Origin: Zingiber officinale
Taxonomy: Eukaryota > Streptophyta > Magnoliopsida > Zingiberales > Zingiberaceae
DNA length: 64,000 nt
Direction: 5' to 3'
NCBI RefSeq assembly: GCF_018446385.1
Contig: NC_056001.1
Location: forward strand, 8,389,600-8,453,599
In this document: positions 1 through 10,561 of the stretch, in pieces
How the letters are laid out: every line of letters begins with the position of its first letter
Numbering within the stretch: the stretch's first letter is position 1
Translations under genes and position numbers: made by a program
The notes under the pieces: generated by a model
What the model saw: the letters and a program-made list of their open reading frames with translations, nothing else
What the model was told of the DNA's origin: nothing
The model's database searches: none

Positions 1-625
1 AGCGGAGCCGGAGCGGAAGACCCGGATCGAGACGAGTTGAACCGGAGCAGAGGGCCCGGACTAAAAAAGTCAACATTGTTGACTTTCTTGGTCCGAGCGC
101 CTGAAACCAGTCCGGGCGCCTAGACTAGTCCGGGGCGCCCGGAGCAGTCCGGGGCGCCCGGAACCCTTCCAGGCGTCCGAACCTGGATTTTATCCAGATC
201 GCAGTCAAACGTGATCTATGCGAAAAGGGATAAAATTTTATTCCCTCCCAGGTGTCTGGAACCCTTCCAAGCGCCCCGACCAAAGCTATAAATATAACCT
301 TGGTCTAAGAAGCTATTACACAACAAGCAATTGCATATTCAACACTTGTGCGCTCCTCTTGTTTAGTTTAGCATCTATTTTCTGTACGTCATTGTTGTAA
401 GAGGCTTCTCCGCCTGAAGGAGATCTTTAGTGTGTGTTTCATTCCTTAGATTAATAACCACTTTGGTTGTAACCAAGGAAACTCCTTTGCCTCTTCTTTT
501 TAATTTATTGCTTTTATAATTTATGCAAGTGTTTCTTTAAAAGTTCGAGAAGGGTTGTGTTTTTTTTTTTTTTTGTGCAGGGCAATTCACCCCTCCCCTC
601 TTGCCGGCCTCCAAAGGGACCAACA
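1..625 (+). repeat. Left LTR of element A (3' part only)
   Basis: This is a direct repeat of 4219-4802. Both copies share a TATA-like stretch (tataaatata), the 'aaaagttcgagaagg' block, and a terminal block of 'attcacccctcccctcttg' type. The LTR ends in CCAACA at 625, directly before the PBS. About 0.3 kb of its 5' part lies outside the window. It carries extra short repeats of a 'ccggggcgcccgga' type near 110-170 that the right copy lacks. Confidence 0.85.
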
Positions 626-627
626 AG

Positions 628-640
628 TGGTATCAGAGTG
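628..640 (+). other. Primer-binding site of element A (initiator tRNA-Met type)
   Basis: TGGTATCAGAGTG follows the LTR end by two bases. The same motif appears in elements B, C/D-type relatives and G, and is the usual minus-strand primer site of plant copia and many gypsy elements. Confidence 0.85.
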
Positions 641-1246
641 AGGATGCTTCAGAAGGACTAACTGTCAACCGAAGCAAAGCAACCAATGGCCGGACCAAGT
701 ATCGTTCCACCAAAATTTGAGGAAAACTCCGCACACTGGAAACGTCGTATGGAGGTATTTCTGAAAACAGATTTTGAAATTTATTTAATAATAAAATATG
801 ATTTTGTACCTCCTACAAATCAAAATTGAGAGGAAAAAGAAGAAAGTCTTTGGACGAAGAAAGAACAAAACGATCCGTAGCAAATAATCGGGCGAAATAT
901 CACTTGTTGAGTGTGCTGGCGCCTCAAGAAGTCAACCGCATCGGAAGCTACTCGTCGGCCAAAAAACTCTGGGAAAAATTCCTGGAACTCCACGAAGGCA
1001 CATCCGAAGCCAAACTTGCAAGGAGAGATATACTTCGGAACAAACTGACAAATATCCGTTTGGAAAAGGTGAGAAGGTAGTCAATCTACACGCAAAGGTA
1101 AAAGAACTAATCACCGGACTCGAAAACCTCGGAGATACGGTAACCAACCGGGACACGATACGCTACGCACTCAATGTCTTTCCCAAGATTCCAGAATAGA
1201 CCTCAATATTTGGCGCTTACTACATCTCAAAGGACCTAGAGGTAAG

Positions 1247-2344
1247 TGTTGGAACAATCTAGGTGCCGGAGCAATCTAGGTGCCCTAGGTTTTGATGTTT
1301 GGGCAAATATTTAAGTTAGGTTTATTATTGTATTTGATATGCATTGTGAGTGTGCAGGATATAGGTACAACAAGGAAAGTCTAAGTGTAATCTTGGCAGA
1401 GGAGAAAAGTCCAAGGATGAGTCTTGGGCGTGTAAGTCCAAGTATGTAGTCTTGGCAACGTAAGTCGAAGTGTGACTTGGCAATGGATGAAGTCCCGTAG
1501 GTGAGGAGCCTCTTAGCAAAGGAAGATCCGACAATGAGGACAAGGCCAAAGGAAGCTCCAGAAGGCAAGACGTGAAGGATGGGGAGACATCCGAGGGACG
1601 CGATGCTGATGGAGGAGGCTAGAAGGCTAGGTCTAGGTTGGTTGGGCGAGGACTAGTGCTGAGTGATTGTACTCGGGGAAAAATCCTATGGTTTTAGGAT
1701 TTACTGTAGCAGTACTGTAGTGACACTGTAGCTGTACTGTTGTGACACTGTAGCAGTTGATTGGTACACTGAAGCAGTCAACTGGTACACTGTAGCAGTC
1801 GACTAGTAGTCAACCGTTGGGTAACGGTTAGCTTCACTTAAAGGACTAGTCGACTAGTGCATACACCAGTCGACTGGTAGCGAGAAAACAGCTTAGTGTT
1901 TTCCTCTCGAGCTCTATTTAATAGAGCTCTGGGTGCTTGGACATGGTTGACGAAATATAGGTGGTTAACCCCTATTAGTAGTCTTCCAAAGCTTCCAAGC
2001 TCTTCTTGTGATCTAAGAGTGTTTGGATCAAGGTTGTGATGAGGTTTCTCCACCGAGAAGGCGGTTTGAGTTAGCCGGAGGTTTTCGGGGAGTCATCCAC
2101 CGATGGATCGGGATCGTCCACCTTACGAACAACCGTAGAGTAGGAGCCCTAATCTCCGAACCACGTAAACACCTTGTGTTATGGTTTGTTTTTGATTTAT
2201 TGTCTTTCCTTATTGTTTATAGGGTTTAGTTTTCTTCTTGTTAGTTTGTATTTTGTCTTCCGCTGCATACTAACAAGTGTAGGAAGTGACGATTTGGGTG
2301 AGATGCTATTCACCCCCGTTTTAGCGGACGTCAAGGTCCCAACA
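1247..2344 (+). repeat. Solo LTR inserted in the gag of element A
   Basis: A 1.1-kb segment starts TGTTGG and ends CCAACA. It is flanked by near-identical 5-mers (gtaag at 1242-1246, ataag at 2345-2349), which fits a target duplication with one later change. The surrounding gag sequence resumes at once after it. It contains a cluster of short related motifs (ctgtagcagt, gtcgactagt, caactggta) at about 1700-1880 and a terminal 'attcacccccgtttt' block like that of SIRE-type LTRs. No interior or second LTR is present, so it is a solo LTR left by recombination. Confidence 0.8.
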
Positions 2345-3893
2345 ATAAGTACCCTAGAGGAACTCTTTCCTACTCTTGAATTACATGAAACTAGATGTGC
2401 AGGGACATCAAAAGACTCAAGCCAGAATATGACGCTAAATGGAACCAAGAATGATGAACCCGAGTCAGACTCAGAAGAAGATCAAAAAGCTTATATGGTA
2501 AGGAATTTTAAAAAATTCTTTAGATCTAATAAATTTAAAGAAATGCAAAATAAGAAAAATTCAAGAAATAGAAGAAGGGTTCGTTGCTACCAGTGTCAAA
2601 AGGAAGGACACTTAAAAGAGGATTACCCAGAACTCAAGAAGGATAAAGTCAAGATACCCAGGAAGCACAAGAATATGAAAGCTACTTGGGACTACAGTTC
2701 ATCATCTGAGTCCAAAATACAAGAATATGCCGGAGTAGCACTGATGGCGAGCTATGAAGGGCAAAGTACATCAGAAGCCAACATCAATGAAGGGGGAGCG
2801 GCTTCAGATGAATGTATCGAAGCAGGGGGAGAGTCAGGCTTCAAGTTTGATATGGTAAGTGAGGTATGCCTCTTGTCTCTTGATCAACTTTATTATGGTA
2901 TTAAGTCTATTGCAAAATCTATGTACAAATTAAAAAGCAAAAATAATAAATAAAAAAATGAAAATTTAGAAATAAATAGGATTTTAGTAAAATCATGGCT
3001 GATAGAAGATTTTGATAAAATTAGACTTCAAAATGATAAATTAAAAAAAATAGAAAACTTGAAAAATTCTGCTCATTCAAATACTTCTGCCTTTATAAAC
3101 TATAAAAGATTAAACTGGTACTATAAATTTCACAAAAGACAGATCAAAAAAATATCAAAAGCTTATATACCTAGAAAATACCTGATTAACCCTGTAGGAA
3201 GGAGTCTATATTGGATTTCAAAAACTTGTTTAAATTGAAAAAGAAATTAGACTAAGGGCTTTCAGGTAGAAAATTGAATATTTGAATTTATTAAAAGGCT
3301 TTGTCTAGAAGTTGTTAATAATTCAATAACCAAGAAGGCCTAGTGTCTCGCCACAGCCTGGAAGCCAATTTCTGAATTAAATATTTAGTTGACAAACTGT
3401 TAAACATAAAATAGTTAATTGCTTTCAATATTTGTTAATGGTTTAACACTTATAAAAATTTCTTCTAAAAATTTTACTTAGAAAAATTCAATATTTTAAT
3501 TATTTTTGTTAAAATATTTTTTAAGTTATTTATTTCGTTGCACAAAAATTTTTAACTTAGAAAATTAAAATTTTTCTTACTTAGAAATTGTGTTACTTAG
3601 AAATTTTTCTACCTAAAATTTCCACACTTAGAATTTTTTTAACACTTAAAATTTTCTAATTTATTACAATTTTTTTTAAAAAATAACCTTAGACTTATTA
3701 AGGAACCCCATTTTTTTTTATGTGATCAAAGGGGGAGAAGGATATATTAAGTCTAGGGGGAAGTATAATCTAATTTTTAACTGAAAAGTCTGTTTACACT
3801 TATTTTCAAAATTAAGTGTCTTTACATTGTATTTTTTCTTGCATTTGTTTACCCTAGCTTAACTTGGGTTGCTCACATCAGAAAGGGGGAGAT

Positions 3894-4802
3894 TGTTGGA
3901 ACCCCAAGATTATTTTGATGTGATCAAACAAGTTAAGTTAGGTCATGTTTGTTTAACCCTTGTGTCTAAGTATGCAGGAGCTTAGGAGAACAGGAAGTCG
4001 AGCGGAAGACGCGGCTAGCGAGAAGGACGACACGGGGAGAGAGCCGACAGGCTCGGTGCATCCGAGGGACGAGATGCCACGAAATAGTATACCGGTGGAT
4101 GAGAAGAACATACACGACGTTAGAGGGACGAGAAACCAGGGAGGAAGGCTGCTCGAGTAGAAGGTCGGAACTTGGGTTCGGGTGAGCCCTATTCCGGATG
4201 ACCGAGATCACCTAAGCAAGCGGAGCTGGAGCGGAAGACCCGAATCGAGGCAAGCTGAACCGGAACGGAGGGTCCGGACTGAAAAAGTCAACACTGTTGA
4301 CTTTCTTGGTCCGGGCGCCTGGAACCAGTCCGAGGCGCTCGGAACCCTTCCAAGTGCCCAAACCTAGATTTTATCCAGATTACGGTCAAACACAATCTAT
4401 GCGAAAAGGGATAAAGTTTTATCCCCTCCCAGGCGCTTGGAACCCTTCCAGACGCCCCGACCAAGGCTATAAATATAGCCTTAGTCCAAGAAGCTATTAC
4501 ATGACAAGCAATTGCATATTCAACACTTGTGCGCTCCTTTTGTTTAGTTTAGTTTTTATTTTCTGTACGTCATTGCTGTAAGAGGCTTCTCCGCCTAAAA
4601 GAGATCTTTAGTGTGTGTTTCATTTCTTGGATTAACAACCTCTTTGGTTGTAACCAAGTAAACTCCTTTGCCTCTTCTTTTTAATTTATTGCTTTTATAA
4701 TTTATGCAAGTGTTTCTTTAAAAGTTCGAGAAGGCTTGTGTTTTATTTTTTGTGCAGGGCAATTCACCCCTCCCCTCTTGCTAGCCTCCAAAGGGACCAA
4801 TA
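3894..4802 (+). repeat. Right LTR of element A
   Basis: It begins TGTTGGAACCCC after a purine-rich tract (gaaagggggagat) and ends at the point where Ty3/gypsy RNase H-like sequence of element G starts. It is about 909 bp long. It differs from the left copy by numerous substitutions and small length changes, so the insertion is not recent. Confidence 0.85.
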
Positions 4803-5426
4803 ATATTAACCATTGATGTAGTTCAAGGTTTTGTGATAAGTAAACAAGGTAAACTCCTTGTGTACTAGGTAGTGACGCTAATGCTTCAAAGATTGAACAA
4901 TGACATAGAACTCCAAGTCGTAGGTAGAATAATTTTTCTTGGATATGGATAGCTTCTCACTAAAGAAAAAGTAATTGGATGCCCGACTAACTTAGAACAC
5001 CCCTTATACCATTATCAGATGCATCATAGTTAACCTCGAACACTTTGTCAGAATCAAGAAATGCTAGAACTAGTGCTTCATTCAACTTCAGCTTGACAAA
5101 TTGAAAACTAGCCTCTGCTTCTTCAAACCACTTGAAATCTCATCCCTTGAGACACTCGGTGATGGAAGCAATGAAAGTGTTGAAATTTTGAATGAACTGG
5201 CGGTAGGAATTGAAGAATCCAAGCCATGAAAACTTCTGATATCGTGCAAGGGTCCTCAGCTAAGGTCATTCCATGACTGCGTCTATCTTTACTTAATTTG
5301 CGTGCACTCCATTAATAGACACAATAAAGCTAAGGAAAGTTATGATGTAATAAAGAAAGAACACTTCTTTTTGTTTACAAATAAACACTCTATTTTTAAC
5401 TTTTCAAAAACAACACTGAGGTGATT

Positions 5427-8400
5427 TGTCACGCCCCAGGTAGTCCTTGCTAGAAGAAATTTCAGCAGCGTCTCTCCTGTACGGGTGATAATCTGAAACT
5501 TCCTACAACATCCAGATACCTCGGCCAACACGGTCGGAACAATATAAATAAATAATAAGCAACATCCACGCAGTTTAATAATAAAAATAAACAAATACAA
5601 CGATAAAGAAAACTAAGCCAAAAATCCTACTCAACTACACTTATAAAGCTCAAATATGATATCCTACTCCACTACACCTATAAAGCTCAAATCCGATATC
5701 CTACTCAACTATACCCATAAAGCTCAAATCTGATATCCTACTTCACTACACCCATAAAACACAAATCACAACAAACCCACCTCTTCTGCCATCTAGACAG
5801 GCATGTAGCAAAACATATCCAATAAAAATCCATCGACAATAAAAAAAAACCATACAATATCCATAAAGCAAAACTAGTACAAGTCCAGATAGTGCAATAA
5901 GAAATAAAACCAAAAGACCCAATAAAAATATCCTTGCGATCTGCAGGGGACTAGCGACTGGAACTCCTCCAGACAACCTCAACCTGAAAATAGTAAATAT
6001 CTACGGGGTAAGTCAACTCCTCAGCGGGTAACTACTGATATGTATAATAAAGAAAATAACAACTAGCATTAATCATGCGTACAGTCTCCTGATATAAGAA
6101 TGATAAATGCAACCGAAATAAATAGGAGAAAATTGCACTAACCAGGACCTGGTGTATGGATAATAACCGAGAGGTATAGAAATCCTGTATGCATGTCAAA
6201 TAAATGCATTCATCCAATATGCAGCATACAAGTGCAGCAAATACAAGCAATAAATGCATCAATGTGTATGATGCCAATGACATGTCCTGGTCACCCCTAC
6301 TCTCCAGTCAGTCGTCTCACACACGATGGTGAGACCGAGTGGGTAGGGCTGTGACAACCGTGCACTCTGCCATCACTGCTCCTGATGAGTGACCGAGTGG
6401 GCGGGATGCTGTCGGAGTACACCTATCCTCCTACCCCAAATCATAAGTGGGGGAGTGCAATACTCTCATCTCCCTGAGCAAGTCCAGAGGAGGGATCCCT
6501 GCTGGCTACCACGCTGCGTCACACTACCCATGAGCGGACCAACGGAGCCAAACAGAGCAAACTATGTGCCAGCTACCACGCTGCGTCTCCAGACCAGTGG
6601 AGCCTAACAGAGCAGAACTGTCTGTCGGCTACCACACTGAGTCACCGGACCAGTGGAGCCTAATAGTAGAACTGTCACACACCTGCCTGACATACCATTA
6701 ACCTATAAGTGGTGGTGTGTGCAGATCTATGTAACTGGCGATGTGCTCCATAATAATGGAGCCGACAATCGCACAACATGTAATCATGCGAGATGGTGCA
6801 TGATACTAAGCATGGGAATATCCTGAACCTATCCATATCTACACAATGTGTACCATAGGACAAAGAATCAAATTAAAGGTACACAGATCAGATAAGGTAT
6901 AAAAATCTAGATCCTGAACATAATGAAGCATGGTTATGTTACTACCCCTATAAGCATGTATAATCAGGTAGGCACTAACATGAAGTGCATAACAAGTAAA
7001 CGAAACAAGCATGTAACAGGTATCGGGTAGTGACCAACCGATGCAGATAAGAAACATAATCATTACTATTTGTTAAAAACATTACTATGCATATCAAATG
7101 ACATATCTAAAATGATAAGTCAAAGTATCTGCTTCCAATAAGAGGATAGTATCCGAAATAGATCCCTCGTCGAGACACCGTCTCAAATCAACCTCCTGTA
7201 ATCACATGTTACAACTAATTCTATCATTAATCAAAATAACCAAATCCTAAACTTATTAGGAATAAATCATAGTGAATCAACCCAATAGATCCACATCCCC
7301 TTCACAATTCACCACATGTCCCTAATAATCCTGATTTCAAATCTAAATTTCCAATAGCAAGAACTAGATCAAAACATAATTTGGGTAATCAACACTTACC
7401 CTAATGTCACCAATCCTCTACTCCACCAGAAGCAACTAGCTATTCCGAAAGCCACCCAACACCTCCTCTGTCATAATCAGTCCACAAATAAATTCTCAAC
7501 CCTTTGATATACCCTTGATCCCACCAATAGGATCTAGATCTAATAGGACAGAAATAATCAAACCAAAACTCACCAAATTTCATATGCTCCCCTGTTGGTT
7601 CACTGTTGGAGGTACACGCTGCGATACCACTCAGATTTGGCAGCTCCGAAAGTTTTCCCTCGCTGTCGGACCAAAGATTCGACGGTGGGACAGTGCTGGT
7701 TCCATTAAGAAGCCACAGCTTTCCTCGGATCTAGCCAGAAGTGATGAGATCCTTGCGCAACTCAGTTTGGTTGTCAAATTCAACAAGAATAACACTCAAC
7801 TCCTAAATCCAGATATAGGAGGAAAACCTACCTCCAATCCGGCCACCGGAAACCCTAAGTCATCGCTATCGCAGAGAGCTTACGTGACTGAATAGGGCAA
7901 AGGGAAGAGATGTGCAGGTGAACTAGAGCCCTAATCCAAATCTCCACTGCTCGGAAGGAAGGAGGCGCCGGAAAGGGGGCGCCAATGACCGTGGACCAGT
8001 CTAGGGCACAATCCAACAGACGCTGGTGCTCGGCTGCGTCATTGACCTCCAGAGAAGGGGAAGGTTGCCGTCAGTAGGCAGCAAGCGCTGGCGGCCGGCG
8101 ATCAGCTGAGAGGGGCGAGGTGAAGTCGGCTAGGGCAGAGGGAGTCGGTGTCAGTTGTGGGTGATGCAAGGAAGAGGTCGGGAGAAAGGAAAAGGCGAAG
8201 CTTTCCCTTGGCTGATGGCTTTAATCGCGAGGTGTGCGGCGGGTTTGCGGCGCCGGTTGGGAAGAGCGGTTAGGGCAACGAAGAAAGGATCAACCCGAGG
8301 AGGGAATCAGCGTCGGGGGCACGCATGGGTTCGCAGGGAAGAAAGAAAAATGAAATAAAAAGAAAAAGGAAAAATTAACTTTTCCTCGCTTAAATGAGGT

Positions 8401-8536
8401 ACCATAAACAGGGTTCCCCGGGACCCAATTTTATCCCCGTAACCGAAGTCATACGGTCTCCAAAAAATTTCAGAAAAATTTCTAAAAATTCTAAAAAATT
8501 CCCTTATGGTAATTCGCCATTTTTCGTTATTTTACA
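5427..8536. repeat. 3.1-kb solo LTR inserted in the RT region of G
   Basis: It begins TGTCACGCCCC and ends TTTTACA, and is flanked by the perfect 5-bp duplication TGATT (5422-5426 and 8537-8541). The gypsy RT similarity continues on the other side once the insert and one duplication are set aside. The great length and the TGTCACGCCCC start resemble LTRs of Tekay/Del-type gypsy elements, but no coding part is left to confirm that. It contains several open frames (for example 7515-7895 and 8155-8358) that match no protein I recognise and are most likely chance frames. Confidence 0.8.
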
Positions 8537-8931
8537 TGATTGAAGTGATTAGCCATGTCGGACTGTAGATGAGAATGTTATTAAAATAAAACACCACAAA
8601 ATTTCCCATGAAAGGTCGCGAAATTTGATGCATAAATCTCATGAATGTGCAAGTACATTGGACAAATCAAAATGCATGATCATCCACTTATATAACCCAA
8701 CTTGCATCTTGAATGTTGTCTTTCATTTATCTCTCGACCTTATTTTGATATGGTGGTATCCACTTTTAAGGCCAATTTTTTTAGAAGACCCTAGAACCGG
8801 ATAATTGATTCAACATGTCATCCAAGCGAGGAATTAGAAACTTATAGTTCACTACAATCCTGTTGATGGCTCGACTGTCAACACATATACACCACAAGTC
8901 ATCATTCTTCAACACTAGTAGGGTAGGAATT

Positions 8932-10429
8932 TGTTGGTGCAATATCCCTCAGGTCAAGGTTGACCTGGTTAACCAAGCTGAGTCTTGGTTTGGGTTTAGA
9001 TGTTTGACAATAAGATACTGATTGAAGGAGAGTCAAGTAGGTCAAGGTTGACCGGATACTTGACTGGGAAGTCCTGACTGGGATGTTAGGCAGAAGGAAA
9101 TCCTGGTGAGTGAAGCCAGGTGAAAGTCCTGACTGGGATGTTAGGCAGAAGAAAATCCTGGTGAGTGAAGCCAGGTGAAAGTCCTGACTGGGATGTTAGG
9201 CAGAAGGAAATCCTGGTGAGTGAAGCCAGGTTAAAGTCCTGACTGGGATGTTAGGCAGATGAAAATCCTAGTGAGTGAAGCTAGGTGAAAGTCCTGGTGA
9301 GTGAAGCTAGGCAAGGGAAATCCAGGTGGATCAAGGATGATCGGACATCTGGTGTTGGGAAGTCCAAGTAGGTCAAGAGAGTGACCGGATACTTGGCATG
9401 AAAGAAAAGTCCAAATAGGTCAAGAGAGTGACCGGATACTTGGCATGAAAGAAAAGTCCAAGTAGGTCAAGAGAGTGACCGGATACTTGGCATGAAAGAA
9501 AAGTCCAAGTGGGTCAAAGGGATTGACCAGACACTTGGTGGGAAGTCCTAGCAGGTCAAAGGAGTGACCAGATGCTAGGCATGATGTACCAACGGGTCAA
9601 GGTTGACCGGATGTTGGTTTGGGAGTCTTGGAACTTGGTTTTGGGCAAAAACCAAGTGCTGGATCGATCAGGGGATCAATCCAGGAGCTGGATCGATCAG
9701 TGGATCGATCCAGGCTTTTCCCAGCGAACAGAAAGCCTCTGGATCGATCCGTGGATCGATCCAGATGTCCCAATCGATCAGTGGATCGATTGGGACGCGG
9801 CTGCTTCGCGCGATAAGCGCTGGATCGATCCGTGGATCGAGAGCACAGAGGCGCTCTGGATCGATCCGTGGATCGATCCAAAGCCTCCCCGATCGATTGG
9901 GAACATTTGAATCGATCGGGTTCCGACCGTTGGCGTCGATTTAAGCTGCAGGCGTGCGATGGCTGCGGTATCTCTTCTCCGATTCACTCCAGATCTTTCG
10001 CCAACTTCTCCACAACGCTCTCAAAGATCAGATCGCCAGTTCTTGAAGGATCTTGGAAGCTTTCCAAGTCAAGAGGCGGATCAAAGACAAGAAGAGAAGC
10101 TAGGGTTAGGGTTTTCTGTACTCATTGTAAGCTTTGCACTTGTATTTAGTTTCCCTTTCCTTTTTTTCTTGTACTGAGAGTCTTGTAGGGCTTCTCCGCC
10201 CTCGGTAGTTACCGAAAAGGAGTGTTTTCATAGTGGAGGGTGCGTGCGTGGTGTGGATCCTTGGACTAGTCACCTCTTGTGAGGTGGATACCAAGTAAAC
10301 CAACCTTGTTAGCGTTGTGTGTTTGTTTCTGTTATTTTCCGCTGCATATCCTTGAAGAAACAAGCCACGCCGAGCGACGAGCACGCGACGAGCTATTCAC
10401 CCCCCCTCTAGCTACTTTTGGTCCTAACA
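8932..10429 (+). repeat. 5' LTR of element B
   Basis: It begins TGTTGGTGC and ends CCTAACA. Inside are four copies of a ~55-bp unit (about 9063-9290; key words gactgggatgttaggcag and gtgagtgaagccagg), then three to four copies of a ~47-bp unit (about 9360-9530; gtgaccggatacttggcatg), then a cluster of GATCGATC palindromes (about 9658-9912). The 3' end has the 'gctattcaccccc' block typical of SIRE-like LTRs. Confidence 0.9.
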
Positions 10430-10431
10430 AG

Positions 10432-10443
10432 TGGTATCAGAGC
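10432..10443 (+). other. Primer-binding site of element B
   Basis: TGGTATCAGAGC, two bases after the LTR end, is a perfect initiator tRNA-Met type primer site. Confidence 0.88.
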
Positions 10444-10561
10444 GAGGCCGCTCTTCACCGGAATCATCGCCGGAAGGGTCAAGCATATCAAGAAAAGCAA
10501 GAGGGTGAAGAAGTTGGAGCAAATTCTTCAAGTTCAATACTTTATCAAGCTCAACTTCAAG

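Larger units (their letters stand above)
1..4802 (+). mobile_element. Element A: gag-only Ty1/copia-type (SIRE-like) LTR element
   Basis: LTR retrotransposon fossil. The left LTR starts before the window and ends at 625. A primer-binding site matching initiator tRNA-Met lies at 628-640, the interior runs to 3893, a purine-rich tract precedes 3894, and the right LTR spans 3894-4802. The interior shows a copia-type gag (UBN2-like region about 680-1240, CCHC-type zinc-knuckle region about 2580-2640), then about 0.9 kb of AT-rich sequence without pol. A foreign solo LTR (1247-2344) sits inside gag. The element is broken, with several breaks in gag, and looks old. It is inserted in the RNase H region of Ty3/gypsy fossil G, which resumes at 4803. 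Family assignment rests on the gag type, the PBS and the LTR ends TGTTGG...CCAACA. Confidence 0.8.

Noticed and set aside
9063-9530. Regularly spaced repeats that might suggest a CRISPR-like array
   Set aside because: The units are contiguous tandem repeats without variable spacers, and they lie inside an LTR of a plant element. The same applies to 50312-51000 and 22988-23290.
10096-10116. Telomere-like string tagggttaggg
   Set aside because: Only about two units, and it recurs at the same place in the other LTR of B (about 15853), so it is LTR sequence and not a telomere relic.
9572-10149. Overlapping open frames rich in Ser, Asp, Arg, Ile on both strands (also at 15307-15961 and 13560-13900)
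   Set aside because: They are translations of the GATCGATC palindrome arrays of element B. The same pattern in every frame and on both strands shows it is repeat sequence, not a protein gene.
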